Counted from the first letter of the stretch, positions 6,960 to 15,972 are shown. The stretch is DNA of 50,406 nt from Verrucomicrobiota bacterium (GCA_018239665.1 JAFEGV010000011.1:1-50406); one strand, 5' to 3'. The notes: a model not told the origin generated them from the sequence alone. A program made the numbers and translations.

Positions 6960-8387
6960 TCATTGCAGGCCGACGTTCCACGTCTTGATCTCGAGATATT
7001 CCCTTAAGCCCTCTCTTCCTCCTTCCCGGCCAATGCCGCTTTCCTTATAGCCTCCCATGGGGACCTCGTGAACATATCCGCGGCAGTCGTTGATTCCAAC
7101 AAGCCCGGCTTCAAGCGCTCCTCCAACGCGATAGGCCCGAGAAAGATTTTGGGTAAAGAGATAGGCGGCAAGGCCGTAGGGAACGGCATTGGCGCGCCGA
7201 ACAACCTCATCTTCTTGAGAAAATCGATAAAGGGGAACGACAGGTCCAAAAATCTCTTCGTTTGCCAAGCGTGCCTTATCGGAAACTTCTTCGACTAAGG
7301 AGATCGGCGCAAAAAACCCCTTTTGCTGGTTCGTTGGGATCTGGGTGATTTTGGCGCCTAGCATTTTTGCGTCGGTCAATAACTCTCCGATCCTTATTTT
7401 GGCTTTGGCCGTGATCAGAGGCCCAAGATGTGTTCCCGGTTCGGTGCCGGGCCCCATCTTAAGTTTTTGCATCGCTGCCCAAATCCTGTTTCGAAATTCT
7501 TCGTATATCGAGTCCTGAACGAAGATCCGGTTGGCGCAGATGCACGACTCCCCTCCGACCCGAAGCAATTTGATCGCAATGATCTGTTCAACGGCCAGGT
7601 CAAGATCGGCATCTTCGAACACGATGACCGGAGCGTTCCCGCCCAATTCCATCCCGGTGCGAAGGACCTTGCTGGCCGCATCGGCCATCAGTTTTTTCCC
7701 AACAGCTGTGCTGCCGGTGAAAGAGACCATCCGAATGGCAGGATGCTCAAAAAACGCCTTCGAGATCTCAGCTGCTCGGCTTGTCGGCAAGACGGACAAT
7801 ACTCCTTTAGGAAGGCCGGCTTCACCTAAAATCCTTGCGATGTGAAGAGCCGTAAGGGGCGTTTCGGGCGCAGGCTTGAGAACGACGGGGCAACCGGCTG
7901 CCAATGCAGGAGCGCACTTCCTCAAAATCATGTTGGCAGGAAAGTTCCACGGGACAATCGCTCCGACAACACCGATGGGCTCCAGGGTTGTGAAAAAGCG
8001 CCTTCCCGGCATGGGAGATGGAATGGTCTCGCCATAAGATCTCCTCCCCTCTTCGGCAAACCAGCGCAAGTATTCAGAAGAGAACAGCACCTCCTGCTTC
8101 GCCTCTTCAAGAGGCTTCCCGTTTTCCGAAGTGATGATCTCTGCAATTGCCGCCACTTCTTCCTTCATTCTGTAATAGGCCTTGAGCAAGATATCCGCAC
8201 GCTTCACCGGAGGAGTGTTCTTCCACCCTTCAAAGCTCTTTTCTGCAAGATCGATGGCGCGCATCGCCTCGGCATATCCGGCGTCGCTCACTGAAGCGAT
8301 CGTTTGTTCCGTAGCGGGATTGATCACTTCATATTGGGTCGGAAGAAGGACGTCTTCTCCGGCGAGAAAAATGGGGAGCTGCTTCAT
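6960..8387 (-). CDS. gabD: NAD(P)-dependent succinate-semialdehyde dehydrogenase family protein
   Basis: This 475-residue aldehyde dehydrogenase has the PWNFPANM cofactor-binding motif, FTGSTAVGK, MELGGNAP containing the catalytic Glu, and GESCICANR with the catalytic Cys followed two residues later by a second Cys. The Cys-x-Cys pair and the ANR following it are typical of succinate-semialdehyde dehydrogenases such as GabD, so succinate semialdehyde to succinate is the likely reaction. A paralogue lies at 14509-15972 on the other strand. The family has many substrates, so the exact aldehyde is uncertain. A strong hairpin terminator at 8475-8505 lies between its promoter side and yqeY. Confidence 0.82.
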   Translation of the reverse strand: MKQLPIFLAGEDVLLPTQYEVINPATEQTIASVSDAGYAEAMRAIDLAEKSFEGWKNTPPVKRADILLKAYYRMKEEVAAIAEIITSENGKPLEEAKQEVLFSSEYLRWFAEEGRRSYGETIPSPMPGRRFFTTLEPIGVVGAIVPWNFPANMILRKCAPALAAGCPVVLKPAPETPLTALHIARILGEAGLPKGVLSVLPTSRAAEISKAFFEHPAIRMVSFTGSTAVGKKLMADAASKVLRTGMELGGNAPVIVFEDADLDLAVEQIIAIKLLRVGGESCICANRIFVQDSIYEEFRNRIWAAMQKLKMGPGTEPGTHLGPLITAKAKIRIGELLTDAKMLGAKITQIPTNQQKGFFAPISLVEEVSDKARLANEEIFGPVVPLYRFSQEDEVVRRANAVPYGLAAYLFTQNLSRAYRVGGALEAGLVGINDCRGYVHEVPMGGYKESGIGREGGREGLREYLEIKTWNVGLQ

Positions 8388-8474
8388 CTTAACTCTCTAA
8401 ATTGCGTTAAAGACCGGGAACATATCAAGAAAGGTTATTTTTGACTTTTTGAAAGTTTACAAAGAAGGGAAAAT

Positions 8475-8505
8475 GAAATAGCCCGAACTGAAATCGGGCT
8501 ATTTC
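8475..8505 (-). terminator. Hairpin terminator downstream of yqeY
   Basis: A perfect 12-bp stem (gaaatagcccga / tcgggctatttc) with a 7-base loop lies between the yqeY stop at 8535 and the start of the dehydrogenase gene at 8387. On the minus strand the stem is followed by ATTTTCCC, a short T-run, so it should end yqeY transcription. Confidence 0.75.
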
Positions 8506-8534
8506 TTGGAGGACTTGCGATAGAGCTCGCTCTA

Positions 8535-8972
8535 TTAATCAGCTAAGAGTTGGCTGGCCAGGTCTTTGGTCAGCTTGCCATCGACTGCGCTGTTAAGCTT
8601 CATGACGGCCTTCATGACCAAGCCCAGATCTTTTTTGGTCTTAGCTCCCGATTCGGCGATCGCCTGCTCGACCAGCCGCTTCGTTTCTTCGGCTGAAGGG
8701 GCTTTGGGTAAAAACTCTTCAACAATCTTGATCTCGCTTTTCAAAGACTCAGCCAGTTCAGGGCGGTTCACCGCGATCGCTTGCTCCAGGGCTTCCTGGA
8801 GGTTGCCAAAGTAGGTTTTGAACAGCTTGATCACTTCCGCATCAGGAAGAGTGCAGCGCGCGTCAACGGCCATAATTTTGGACTTGAGCATCCGCAATAC
8901 GCCAAGACGAACTTGGTCCCGGCTTCTCATTGCGTCTTTGATGCCATCATTGAGTTGATCGATAATCGTCAT
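8535..8972 (-). CDS. yqeY: GatB/YqeY domain-containing protein
   Basis: A protein of 145 residues typical of YqeY: MTIIDQLNDGIKDAMRSRDQ at the N-terminus, then VRLGVLRMLKSKI and a C-terminal helical part with LGLVMKAVMK and VDGKLTKDLASQLL. The domain is shared with the tail of GatB, the tRNA-dependent amidotransferase subunit, and is thought to aid tRNA-linked amidation. Its role as a free protein is not settled. The frame opens earlier (9014), but the ATG at 8972 has an AAGGA site and matches the family start. It is monocistronic, with a terminator at 8475-8505. Confidence 0.85.
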   Translation of the reverse strand: MTIIDQLNDGIKDAMRSRDQVRLGVLRMLKSKIMAVDARCTLPDAEVIKLFKTYFGNLQEALEQAIAVNRPELAESLKSEIKIVEEFLPKAPSAEETKRLVEQAIAESGAKTKKDLGLVMKAVMKLNSAVDGKLTKDLASQLLAD

Positions 8973-9059
8973 AACACGTCCTTGTTTGGCCTTTATAATA
9001 GGAAGGCAGATCAATTTTTCCCAATTAATTTTGACGGCGCCTCTAAGAACTGGTCTGCT

Positions 9060-9629
9060 TTACCGTTCTGAGCGCCAGCAATCGATGAGATGGTCGTCGA
9101 CGAGCCCCACCGCCTGCATGAAAGCGTAGATGATCTTAGAGCCGACAAATGTCATTCCCCGCTTCTTGAGGTCTTTTGAGAGGGCGTCGCTCTCTGGAGT
9201 CGAGCAAGGAATGTCCTTGAGGTGCCTGCGGCGCTTCACAATCGGTTTCCCATGGACAAAACTCCAGACATATTGATCGAACGATCCGAACTCTTTCTGA
9301 ATCTCTAAAAACACTAGCGCGTTTCGACGGGCGGCATAAACTTTCAGCCGATTCCGGATAATCCCCTCGTTTTGGAGAAGTCCGTTGAGTTCTTTGTCGG
9401 TCATTTTGGCTACTTTGACAGGATCGAAACGATGGAAAGCTTTCCGATATTCTTCCCGTCTCTTAAGGATCGTTTCCCAACTGAGGCCGGCTTGGGCCCC
9501 TTCGAGGATCAGCATCTCGAACAGCTGCTGATCTTTGTGGACCGGAACGCCCCATTCCTTGTCGTGGTATTCCGCATAAAATTCCTTACCGGGGCCAGAT
9601 CCGAAACATCGCGTTTTAGTGTTTTTCAT
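9060..9629 (-). CDS. tag: DNA-3-methyladenine glycosylase I
   Basis: This 189-residue protein matches Tag in length and motifs: CFGSGPGKEFYAEYHDKEWG at the start, LFEMLILEGAQAGLSWETIL, and a C-terminal VDDHLIDCW. Tag removes 3-methyladenine from alkylated DNA. The N-terminal Cys and His and the C-terminal His and Cys are consistent with the structural zinc site known for the family. The start ATG at 9629 lies inside the last codons of the upstream ada gene, overlapping it by 14 bases, so the two form an operon with coupled translation. Both proteins repair alkylation damage. Confidence 0.92.
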   Translation of the reverse strand: MKNTKTRCFGSGPGKEFYAEYHDKEWGVPVHKDQQLFEMLILEGAQAGLSWETILKRREEYRKAFHRFDPVKVAKMTDKELNGLLQNEGIIRNRLKVYAARRNALVFLEIQKEFGSFDQYVWSFVHGKPIVKRRRHLKDIPCSTPESDALSKDLKKRGMTFVGSKIIYAFMQAVGLVDDHLIDCWRSER

Positions 9630-10656
9630 GATTAAGAAGCCATTCCTTTCGTTTGATCCCTCCGCCATATCCTCCAAGCTCTCCATTGCTATTGATAACC
9701 CGGTGGCACGGGATGACAATAGCAAACTGGTTGGCCCCATTGGCCAATGCGACAGCGCGGAATGCAGAAGGTTTTCCGATAGCTAGCGCGATCTCTTTAT
9801 ACGACCGCGTTTCTCCGGAAGGTATTTTCTTTAGTTCTTCCCACACTCTTTTTTGGAATTCGGAGCCAACAGGAGCAAGAGGCGTTTTAAATTCTTGCAA
9901 TTTGCCCGAGAAATATTCTACCAGCTCAGCCTCAATTTGTTGAATGGGCTTTGTCTTTCCGGGAATAATCGGAAGTTTTGTTTTCCTCCTCAGCTGCTCG
10001 ATCTCCTTTTCCAATCCCCGCCGATCGACAAATTCAAGCAAATAGAGGGCCTTCTCGTCTGCGACTGCGAGCATCGGTCCCAAAGGGGTATCTATCCAAG
10101 ATGCCTTCAAAACTTTATGCCCCTCGCTCTTCGATGGCGGCGTTCCCATAATCCTCGAGAACGCGTCCCTAAATCCGCTTCCCGACTCATAGCCGCTTGA
10201 AAGCTGGGCTTCGATCACGGCTTTTCCTTCCCGGATTTGTTTCATGGCCAGTCCCATTCTCCTTGCTCGGGCATAAGCGACAAAAGTCATCCCAAATCGC
10301 TTTTTAAATTGCCGCCTTGCAGTCGAAGCGTCTACGGAAAGTTTCTTAAAATCACTGTCTTTCCAGCGCTTTTCAGGATTCATTTCTACCGCCTCAACCA
10401 GAATTTGCACAAGTTTGGACACTACATTCGGATGGGACAGCGGCTTGCATCGCTTACAAGGGCGAAAGGATGCTAAAAGGGCCTCTTGGGCCGTTTCGAA
10501 AAATTCACAGTTCTCTATCTTCGGTTTTCTTGCGGGGCAAGTTGGACGGCAAAAGACTCCCGTCGTCTTGACACCTACAAAAAACATCCCTTCATAGGCT
10601 TTATTTTTTTCTAACAACGCCCGATAGAATTCCTTCTTTTTCTGCTGAGAAATCAT
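9616..10656 (-). CDS. ada: Bifunctional transcriptional activator / O6-methylguanine-DNA methyltransferase Ada
   Basis: A 346-residue protein with all three Ada parts. The N-terminal zinc domain has four cysteines at about 36, 40, 67 and 70, one of which accepts methyl groups from phosphotriesters. An AraC-type helix-turn-helix follows (about 80-180, including STARRQFKKRFGMTFVAYAR). The C-terminal methyltransferase domain has the active-site IPCHRV with Cys317, then GGYGGG. Methylated Ada should activate its own operon. A TATAAT box without a recognisable -35 lies upstream at 10679-10684, as expected for an activator-dependent promoter. GAGGCGGG precedes the ATG. Tag follows with overlap. Confidence 0.94.
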   Translation of the reverse strand: MISQQKKKEFYRALLEKNKAYEGMFFVGVKTTGVFCRPTCPARKPKIENCEFFETAQEALLASFRPCKRCKPLSHPNVVSKLVQILVEAVEMNPEKRWKDSDFKKLSVDASTARRQFKKRFGMTFVAYARARRMGLAMKQIREGKAVIEAQLSSGYESGSGFRDAFSRIMGTPPSKSEGHKVLKASWIDTPLGPMLAVADEKALYLLEFVDRRGLEKEIEQLRRKTKLPIIPGKTKPIQQIEAELVEYFSGKLQEFKTPLAPVGSEFQKRVWEELKKIPSGETRSYKEIALAIGKPSAFRAVALANGANQFAIVIPCHRVINSNGELGGYGGGIKRKEWLLNHEKH

Positions 10657-10678
10657 GGTCCCGCCTCATTTTACCTCG

Positions 10679-10684
10679 ATTATA
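10679..10684 (-). promoter_or_regulatory. -10 box of the ada-tag operon
   Basis: On the minus strand TATAAT lies 23 bases upstream of the ada start codon. I find no -35 match at 16-18 bases, which fits a promoter needing an activator such as methylated Ada itself. The Ada box is not identifiable by eye. Confidence 0.4.
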
Positions 10685-10807
10685 ATCCAATCAAAACAAA
10701 GCCGCCGCCAAATTTCAGGCATTGATTTTTTAAAAGCGGTCTTTCAGCAGATAAGCAAGATTAATTTGAAAGGAACTGATCAATTTATCCGTTTCTTTGT
10801 TAAAGGC

Positions 10808-11381
10808 TTAAAGCGTTGCAGGCGCATCAACTTTTAGTTTTATATAGCCGGGACATGCGGGAGAAGTTCCCTTAAATTCAGAAGGAATGAATTCGAGATG
10901 GTAGCCGTCAACGCTTTCAATTTCCAACACGTCGTCTATATCGAATTGCCCGAATTCAACGAGATTCTCAACTTCTAAATGATCGTCCAGATGGGTCTGT
11001 ATCATCCCGACGCAAAGCTCTTTTCTAGCTTTTTGAGTAGCTTCAGCCTTGTCATTTGCCACATAGAATGCCGATTGATGGACCTCTCCGAACAAGTTTT
11101 CCGTATAGGCCCCGAAATTCACAAAATAGAGTTTATTGCCATCTAGGTTGCTCTTGCCTTGGCCTAACCGGATTTGAAAACCATCGGCATGGGCCAGCTC
11201 AATGTAGGAATCGATGTGAGGGACATTGTCAGGATATCCAAACCATTTTTCTTTTAACTTCGGATACGTTTCTTCTATAGAAGAACCTGCGACAAATACA
11301 ACATCATGCAGTTCAATATTTGACCGCGGAGCCCTTCCTCCTAAATAGACAGCAAAACAGCTTCACTTCCTTTTGCATCAT
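10808..11381 (-). pseudogene. DUF1543 domain protein, frameshifted
   Basis: Only a 104-residue piece from 11122 is open, but translation of the upstream minus strand gives a continuous DUF1543-like sequence: AVYLGGRAPRSNIELHDVVF, a segment with GSSIEETYPKLKEKWFG, and HIDSYIELAHADGFQIRLGQ, leading into NFGAYTENLFGEVHQSAFYV. The start would be ATG ATG at 11381-11376, with AAGGA upstream, giving MMQKEVKLF. The frame then breaks at a run of four T (minus strand, 11354-11357); three T would restore it. So this is either a real one-base insertion or a sequencing error. DUF1543 has no known function. The full product would be about 190 residues. Confidence 0.75.
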
Positions 11382-11402
11382 CACAATCCTTTTTTTTCAT
11401 CT

Positions 11403-11789
11403 TCAAACCTCGACCGGGCTCAGTATGCAAAACGTGCTAAGAACCTCGATCGCTTTTTGAAGGTTTTCTTTTTTGACCATGACGTAGTCGGTGTCGAAAG
11501 TGGAAATGGCAAAAATGCTGATCTTCGCTTCCGCCAAAGGCTGCGCCAGAGAAGAAAGGATGCCGGTTAATCCAAAATCCAATGGACCTTCCACTTTCAA
11601 GCATTTCCACCCTTTTTCAACCTTCACATCTTGCGGGACGTTGTCTTCTGAGCAAACAACTGATAGCTCATCATCAGTTTTGGTGATAGAAAAGAAACCC
11701 TTCCCTTCCGTTGCCCAAAGAGGGATAGCGGAAGAAGCATCGAGGCGAACGACGGCCAATGAAACGGACATTACGGAAAGAGTCAGCAT
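11403..11789 (-). CDS. ACT domain-containing protein
   Basis: This 128-residue protein resembles the small stand-alone ACT proteins related to the aspartate-kinase regulatory domain. It shows an N-terminal half with FFSITKTDDELSVVCSEDNV and a C-terminal ACT unit with GILSSLAQPLAEAKISIFAI, STFDTDYVMVKKENLQKAI and a final strand. Such proteins bind amino acids or act as regulators; the ligand here is unknown. GGAG lies eight bases before the ATG. It sits 21 bases upstream of the frameshifted DUF1543 gene on the same strand. Confidence 0.78.
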   Translation of the reverse strand: MLTLSVMSVSLAVVRLDASSAIPLWATEGKGFFSITKTDDELSVVCSEDNVPQDVKVEKGWKCLKVEGPLDFGLTGILSSLAQPLAEAKISIFAISTFDTDYVMVKKENLQKAIEVLSTFCILSPVEV

Positions 11790-11911
11790 ATAAAAGTCTC
11801 CAGCACCTAATACGGACCCTCAAGTATAGACGACAATTTTAATTTCACCCAAAGGAAAGTTCTTAATGCGTCTATCCATGCCAAGGCCATCAGCAAGTGA
11901 ACGGATGTTTT

Positions 11912-12649
11912 TTAGAGAGCGACGGAATGCCCTCCGTCAACAGTCAGCACTTGCCCTGTTATCCAAGAGGATTCCTCCGTTGCAAGAAAAAGGGCTGCGG
12001 ACGCCTGATCGTTGGGAACCCCAGGACGCCCAAGCGGAATATCGTTAACAGCAGGATCAAGCTCTGCAGTATCTTCATAGGGAGTATACCCGGGAGCAAT
12101 CGCATTCACTCTGATCCGATGCCGAGCCAGTTCAAGGGCCATGCATTGCGTTAGCATGTTCAATGCCGCTTTTCCCGACGCATGGGCGACCCGGTTCAGC
12201 GATGGCCGCGCGCCGGAAATCGAAGAAATATTGATGATATTTCCAGCGATTTGTCCTTGGACCATGCCTTTAGCGACAAGCTGGGACAAGAAGAACGGCG
12301 TCATTAAACTGACTTGCAATAGCTGCTCAAAGTCTTGAGGTTTGAGTTCGAAAAAATCAAGCGTGTTGTATCCCGCTGCGTTATTGACCAAGATGTCCAC
12401 CCAGCCTAAGGCCTTGACGCTCTCATGATAAAATTGCTCGATGCCTGCATACGTGGAAAAATCTGCGTGCAACGCCTTTGCAGTCCCTCCAGCTTTTTGA
12501 ATGCGCTGAACAGTCTCTTCGGCCCCCTTTTTGTCAGAACGATAGCTAATGACCAATTCAGCGCCTTCCTTCGCAAACAGCTCGGCAATCGCTTTTCCGA
12601 TGCTCCGGTTCGCCCCTGTCACAATGACTTTTTCCCCTTTCAATCTCAT
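11912..12649 (-). CDS. Short-chain dehydrogenase/reductase with altered catalytic Tyr
   Basis: This 245-residue SDR protein has the classical cofactor motif TGANRSIGKA (11-20), the NNAAG motif at about 89-93, the catalytic Ser region INISSISGA (139-147) and the C-terminal TGQVLTVDGGHS. The catalytic YxxxK motif reads HASGK (156-160): the codon for the expected Tyr156 is CAT, not TAT. Ser143 and Lys160 keep the normal spacing. The protein may therefore be inactive, have a different chemistry, or carry a recent mutation. SDRs of this length usually oxidise or reduce sugars, steroids or acyl carriers. AGGAT precedes the start by five bases. Confidence 0.85.
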   Translation of the reverse strand: MRLKGEKVIVTGANRSIGKAIAELFAKEGAELVISYRSDKKGAEETVQRIQKAGGTAKALHADFSTYAGIEQFYHESVKALGWVDILVNNAAGYNTLDFFELKPQDFEQLLQVSLMTPFFLSQLVAKGMVQGQIAGNIINISSISGARPSLNRVAHASGKAALNMLTQCMALELARHRIRVNAIAPGYTPYEDTAELDPAVNDIPLGRPGVPNDQASAALFLATEESSWITGQVLTVDGGHSVAL

Positions 12650-12698
12650 GCAATATCCTACCTAAAACAATGATCTACTAATTAGTTCCTGTTCAACT

Positions 12699-13316
12699 TC
12701 AAGGAAATGTCGTCGGATCATCAAATAGGAGCTCTTGAAGGACAAAGGGGACGACAACCTTGGGAACGGGTGCAGGAAACGTCATGACCCAGACAAGATC
12801 AAACCGGTTGGGATGGACCGGCACAATTCCAGGATGAGGAATGTACCCGAAAGCGCTGATCAATTTCGCCATGAACGTGTGGTGCCAGCAGATCACGACA
12901 TTTTTCCCATCGAAGATCGGTTCATTGAAAATCGTTGCGACCAGTTGGTCTTCTTGTCCCGGAGCGTAAGGAGAATGGATCGGTAATTTAAGCTTTAGGG
13001 CTGTAGGAACAAGGGTCTGGATGCAACGCACAGTGAAATCGTCGGAGTGCTGCACCGGTCTCGATGCAAACAGCGCTACAGGAGGACCGTAGTCGAAGAG
13101 GACCACATTGGTAAGGCCTGCCGAACCTTGAAAGCCAGGTCCGTCATTGGGCTGCGTCAGATAAGAGGAAAGGGCCTCCGCACGCTCAATGCCGGCTCCC
13201 GTGAGCTCTCCTGTTATGGTGTTTTTTTCTCCATGGCGGATAATGATGACCTGCGCGGGAAGAGCATAAGCGCTCCCAACATAAAGCATCGCTATGAGGA
13301 CGAGAATTATTTTCAT
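12699..13316 (-). CDS. Exported histidine phosphatase family protein
   Basis: A 205-residue protein with a signal peptide (MKIILVLIAMLYVGSAYA) followed by VIIIRHGEKN, the RHG phospho-histidine motif of the phosphoglycerate-mutase-like superfamily. TGAGIERAEAL follows it. A second His motif appears later in VVICWHHTFMAKL. The reaction is probably dephosphorylation of a small phosphate ester in the periplasm, but the substrate is unknown. GAGGAA lies before the ATG. It follows a porin gene on the same strand by 14 bases and may be in its transcript. Confidence 0.75.
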   Translation of the reverse strand: MKIILVLIAMLYVGSAYALPAQVIIIRHGEKNTITGELTGAGIERAEALSSYLTQPNDGPGFQGSAGLTNVVLFDYGPPVALFASRPVQHSDDFTVRCIQTLVPTALKLKLPIHSPYAPGQEDQLVATIFNEPIFDGKNVVICWHHTFMAKLISAFGYIPHPGIVPVHPNRFDLVWVMTFPAPVPKVVVPFVLQELLFDDPTTFP

Positions 13317-13330
13317 CGGAATTCCTCTGT

Positions 13331-14356
13331 TTAAAAGTCGAATCGGCCTGAAAAGGTCACGCCTTGCGTAGAGAGGGTGCGGTTGTCGGGAACTAGGCCA
13401 AAATCATCCCTTTTGAGCTGGAACTGATTGAAAAAGATATGATACTCCCAGTCCGCTTTAAACGTGAGCGCATAGCGTTCCTTATTGAAAAGGGTCTTCC
13501 ACTGAACACCTGCAGAAAGGTCTCCAATCCAACGAAACCGATTGAGGTGTTCATGATGGGAGAAGCGGGGACTCTCAAGATAGGTCTCTTTCTGGCGGAC
13601 ATTAAAAAATCCATATAGGCAGGATATTGCGGCTTCCGTATTGATGCTAAATCCCTTGTAAATGACGATCCTCGGATCAATGCCGACACGGGGCCCCATC
13701 CCCCAATAGTTGTTCTGCATCTCGATAAAATCGGAGCCGTTTAGCGAGACGCCGGGCTGAAAGATCCCGATTAAAAACATCCCCCCTTCATAGACGACAT
13801 GGCCTCCCTGTTTGATCCAGGCGGAACGTAGTCCAATAAAAGGGCTGAGCTCCAGCCAATGACAAGGCTTGAAATATCTTTCGAATTGCAAATCGAGCAT
13901 GTTGATCGTGAGCTTCCATTTGAGGTCCGACTCGAAAACATAGTCGCCTGCGATCACATCGTCAGAAAGCGACCAGATCGGAAACATGCCCAGGAATGCG
14001 CTGCCGTGGGAAGAGCGGTGCTGCGAGGCTCGAGATGTAAAATGTGTCCAGCTTGCCTCTACAGTCCAGTGGTTAGAGGAAAAGAGATAGCCTGCGCTCA
14101 CACGATAGCCCCAATCCCAATTGAAATGGGGATGCTCTAACGGAGCTTCGGTAAAATCATCGGTGACAAAAACATCGGACTGCTTGTTTGTCGCGACCAA
14201 GGCCCTTTCCCAAGGCTTCCAATACAGAAGATCGACATCGATCCAAATATCAAAGCCGCCTTTAACAGCTGGATGGTAAGAATCCCGTAGAGAGTTAGGC
14301 TGAGACGCGTAAAGGGAACTCATCGTCGTGATGAGAATTAAAGCGAATTTTTTCAT
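13331..14356 (-). CDS. Lpg1974/MOMP-like outer-membrane porin
   Basis: This 341-residue protein has a signal peptide (MKKFALILITTMSSLYA) and the repeated strand motifs of the Lpg1974-type pore-forming family: FDIWIDVDLLYWKPWE, FNWDWGYRVSAGYLF, LELSPFIGLRSAWI, then YALTFKADWEYHIFFNQFQL, ending GVTFSGRFDF. Homologues elsewhere in this window are at 22857, 32902, 34054 and 35222. Proteins of this family are abundant in the outer membrane of environmental chlamydiae and act as pores. This copy is more diverged from the three-gene array than those are from each other. No clear ribosome-binding site is seen before the ATG. Confidence 0.82.
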   Translation of the reverse strand: MKKFALILITTMSSLYASQPNSLRDSYHPAVKGGFDIWIDVDLLYWKPWERALVATNKQSDVFVTDDFTEAPLEHPHFNWDWGYRVSAGYLFSSNHWTVEASWTHFTSRASQHRSSHGSAFLGMFPIWSLSDDVIAGDYVFESDLKWKLTINMLDLQFERYFKPCHWLELSPFIGLRSAWIKQGGHVVYEGGMFLIGIFQPGVSLNGSDFIEMQNNYWGMGPRVGIDPRIVIYKGFSINTEAAISCLYGFFNVRQKETYLESPRFSHHEHLNRFRWIGDLSAGVQWKTLFNKERYALTFKADWEYHIFFNQFQLKRDDFGLVPDNRTLSTQGVTFSGRFDF

Positions 14357-14430
14357 AAAATAAAAGTTAGGAAAAGTATGCTATTTAAAGCAAGCTCGAC
14401 GAAATCCAAGTTCGTAGACAGCCTCTAAAA

Positions 14431-14459
14431 TTGACAATTTGATTCTCGGCTTCTATATT
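14431..14459 (+). promoter_or_regulatory. Sigma-70 promoter of the second succinate-semialdehyde dehydrogenase
   Basis: TTGACA at 14431-14436 and TATATT at 14454-14459, with a 17-base spacer, form a near-consensus promoter ending 49 bases upstream of the dehydrogenase start at 14509. Confidence 0.75.
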
Positions 14460-14508
14460 CACAAAAAATTGATGAAGAACAACCACTATTTTCGAGAATA
14501 AAAAAACC

Positions 14509-15972
14509 ATGAAACTTAAGACGCCGGAACTGCTGCGGAAACAATGCTACATCGATGGAGCATGGCAAGATGCTCAAAGCGGGGCTGTAATTCCCATCTA
14601 CAATCCAAGCACAGGAGCGCTGATTGGAGAAGTTCCCAAAATGGGAACCGAGGAAACACAGCGAGCTATTAAGGCAGCCTCCCTTGCATGGCCCGAATGG
14701 AAAGCCAAGACCGCGAAGGAACGGAGTCAAATCATCCGCAGGTGGTATGATCTGATCATGGAGCATCTCGAAGATTTGGCTGTGATCATGACGAGCGAAC
14801 AGGGAAAACCGCTCGCCGAAGCGCAAACAGAGATCCGTTATGGCGCCAGCTTCGTCGAATGGTTTGCGGAAGAGGCAAAACGGGTCTACGGAGACATTAT
14901 CCCCTCTGCTGTCAAAGACCAGCATCTCCTCGTCATCAAACAACCGATCGGAGTTGTAGGAGCCATCACGCCGTGGAATTTCCCAAGCGCCATGATCACA
15001 CGCAAGTGTGCGCCCGCATTGGCCGCAGGGTGCACCATCGTCCTCAAACCTGCGGAAGCAACTCCATTTTCAGCGTTTGCTCTGGCAGAACTTGCCTCAA
15101 AAGCCGGCTTGCCTCCTGGCGTGATTAACATCCTGACAGGCGATCCGGCTTCGATCGGCGCTGAAATGACCCGCAATCCGCTGGTCCGCAAAATTTCCTT
15201 CACCGGATCCACAAGGGTCGGCAAACTACTTATGGCCCAAAGCGCCGGAACAGTCAAAAAAGTATCGCTTGAACTTGGCGGCAGCGCTCCTTTTCTCGTG
15301 TTTGCCGATGCAGATATCGATAGTGCAGTGGAAGGACTCATCGCATCCAAATTTCGCAATACAGGGCAAGCCTGTGTCTGCGCCGACCGGATCTTTGTCG
15401 AAAACACAATCTACGACGCATTTACCCAAGCTCTGATCAAGGCAGTCAAAACTTTGAAGGTGGGAGACGGATTTGAAAAAGGTGTCCAGCAAGGTCCTTT
15501 GATCAATGCCGCAGCCGTTGAAAAAGTGGAAAGGCATCTGCAAGATGCTGTTTCGAAAGGCGCCACAATATCCTGCGGAGGAAAACGCCATCCTCTCGGA
15601 AAGACCTTTTTTGAACCCACTATTGTTGAAAACGTGGACTTCTCCATGCAGATCATGAGAGAGGAAACATTCGGTCCTGTTGCTCCGTTGATGCGTTTCC
15701 ATACGGAAGCGGAAGCAGTCCAAATGGCGAACGATACGGACTACGGGCTTGCTTCTTATATCTACAGCAGCAATATCCACCGTATTTGGCGCGTATCCGA
15801 AGCTTTAGAGTTCGGCATGGTCAGCGTTAACGGCGGAATATTTTCCAATGAGGTCGCTCCATTCGGCGGAGTCAAGGAATCGGGCATCGGCAGAGAGGGA
15901 TCAAAGTACGGGCTCGATGATTACCTTGAGATCAAATACATTTGCATGACGGGCTCCCCTCTTGCAAAATAG
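14509..15972 (+). CDS. gabD: NAD(P)-dependent succinate-semialdehyde dehydrogenase
   Basis: This 487-residue protein matches GabD closely. It has TPWNFPSAMITRKCAPALAA for cofactor binding, KISFTGSTRVGK, LELGGSAP with the catalytic Glu, and NTGQACVCADRIFV with the catalytic Cys and the redox partner Cys two residues on. FGGVKESGIGREGSKYG closes the domain. The enzyme oxidises succinate semialdehyde to succinate, feeding the TCA cycle. It has a strong promoter at 14431-14459. The paralogue at 6960-8387 has GESC in place of GQAC, so this copy is the more canonical. No GABA transaminase gene is in the window. Confidence 0.88.
   Translation: MKLKTPELLRKQCYIDGAWQDAQSGAVIPIYNPSTGALIGEVPKMGTEETQRAIKAASLAWPEWKAKTAKERSQIIRRWYDLIMEHLEDLAVIMTSEQGKPLAEAQTEIRYGASFVEWFAEEAKRVYGDIIPSAVKDQHLLVIKQPIGVVGAITPWNFPSAMITRKCAPALAAGCTIVLKPAEATPFSAFALAELASKAGLPPGVINILTGDPASIGAEMTRNPLVRKISFTGSTRVGKLLMAQSAGTVKKVSLELGGSAPFLVFADADIDSAVEGLIASKFRNTGQACVCADRIFVENTIYDAFTQALIKAVKTLKVGDGFEKGVQQGPLINAAAVEKVERHLQDAVSKGATISCGGKRHPLGKTFFEPTIVENVDFSMQIMREETFGPVAPLMRFHTEAEAVQMANDTDYGLASYIYSSNIHRIWRVSEALEFGMVSVNGGIFSNEVAPFGGVKESGIGREGSKYGLDDYLEIKYICMTGSPLAK

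Noticed and set aside
6960..15972. A GABA or agmatine degradation pathway linking the deiminase-like protein with the two succinate-semialdehyde dehydrogenases
   Set aside because: No GABA transaminase, putrescine enzyme or transporter is present, the genes are on different strands and far apart, and the deiminase-like protein has features unlike a metabolic agmatine deiminase.
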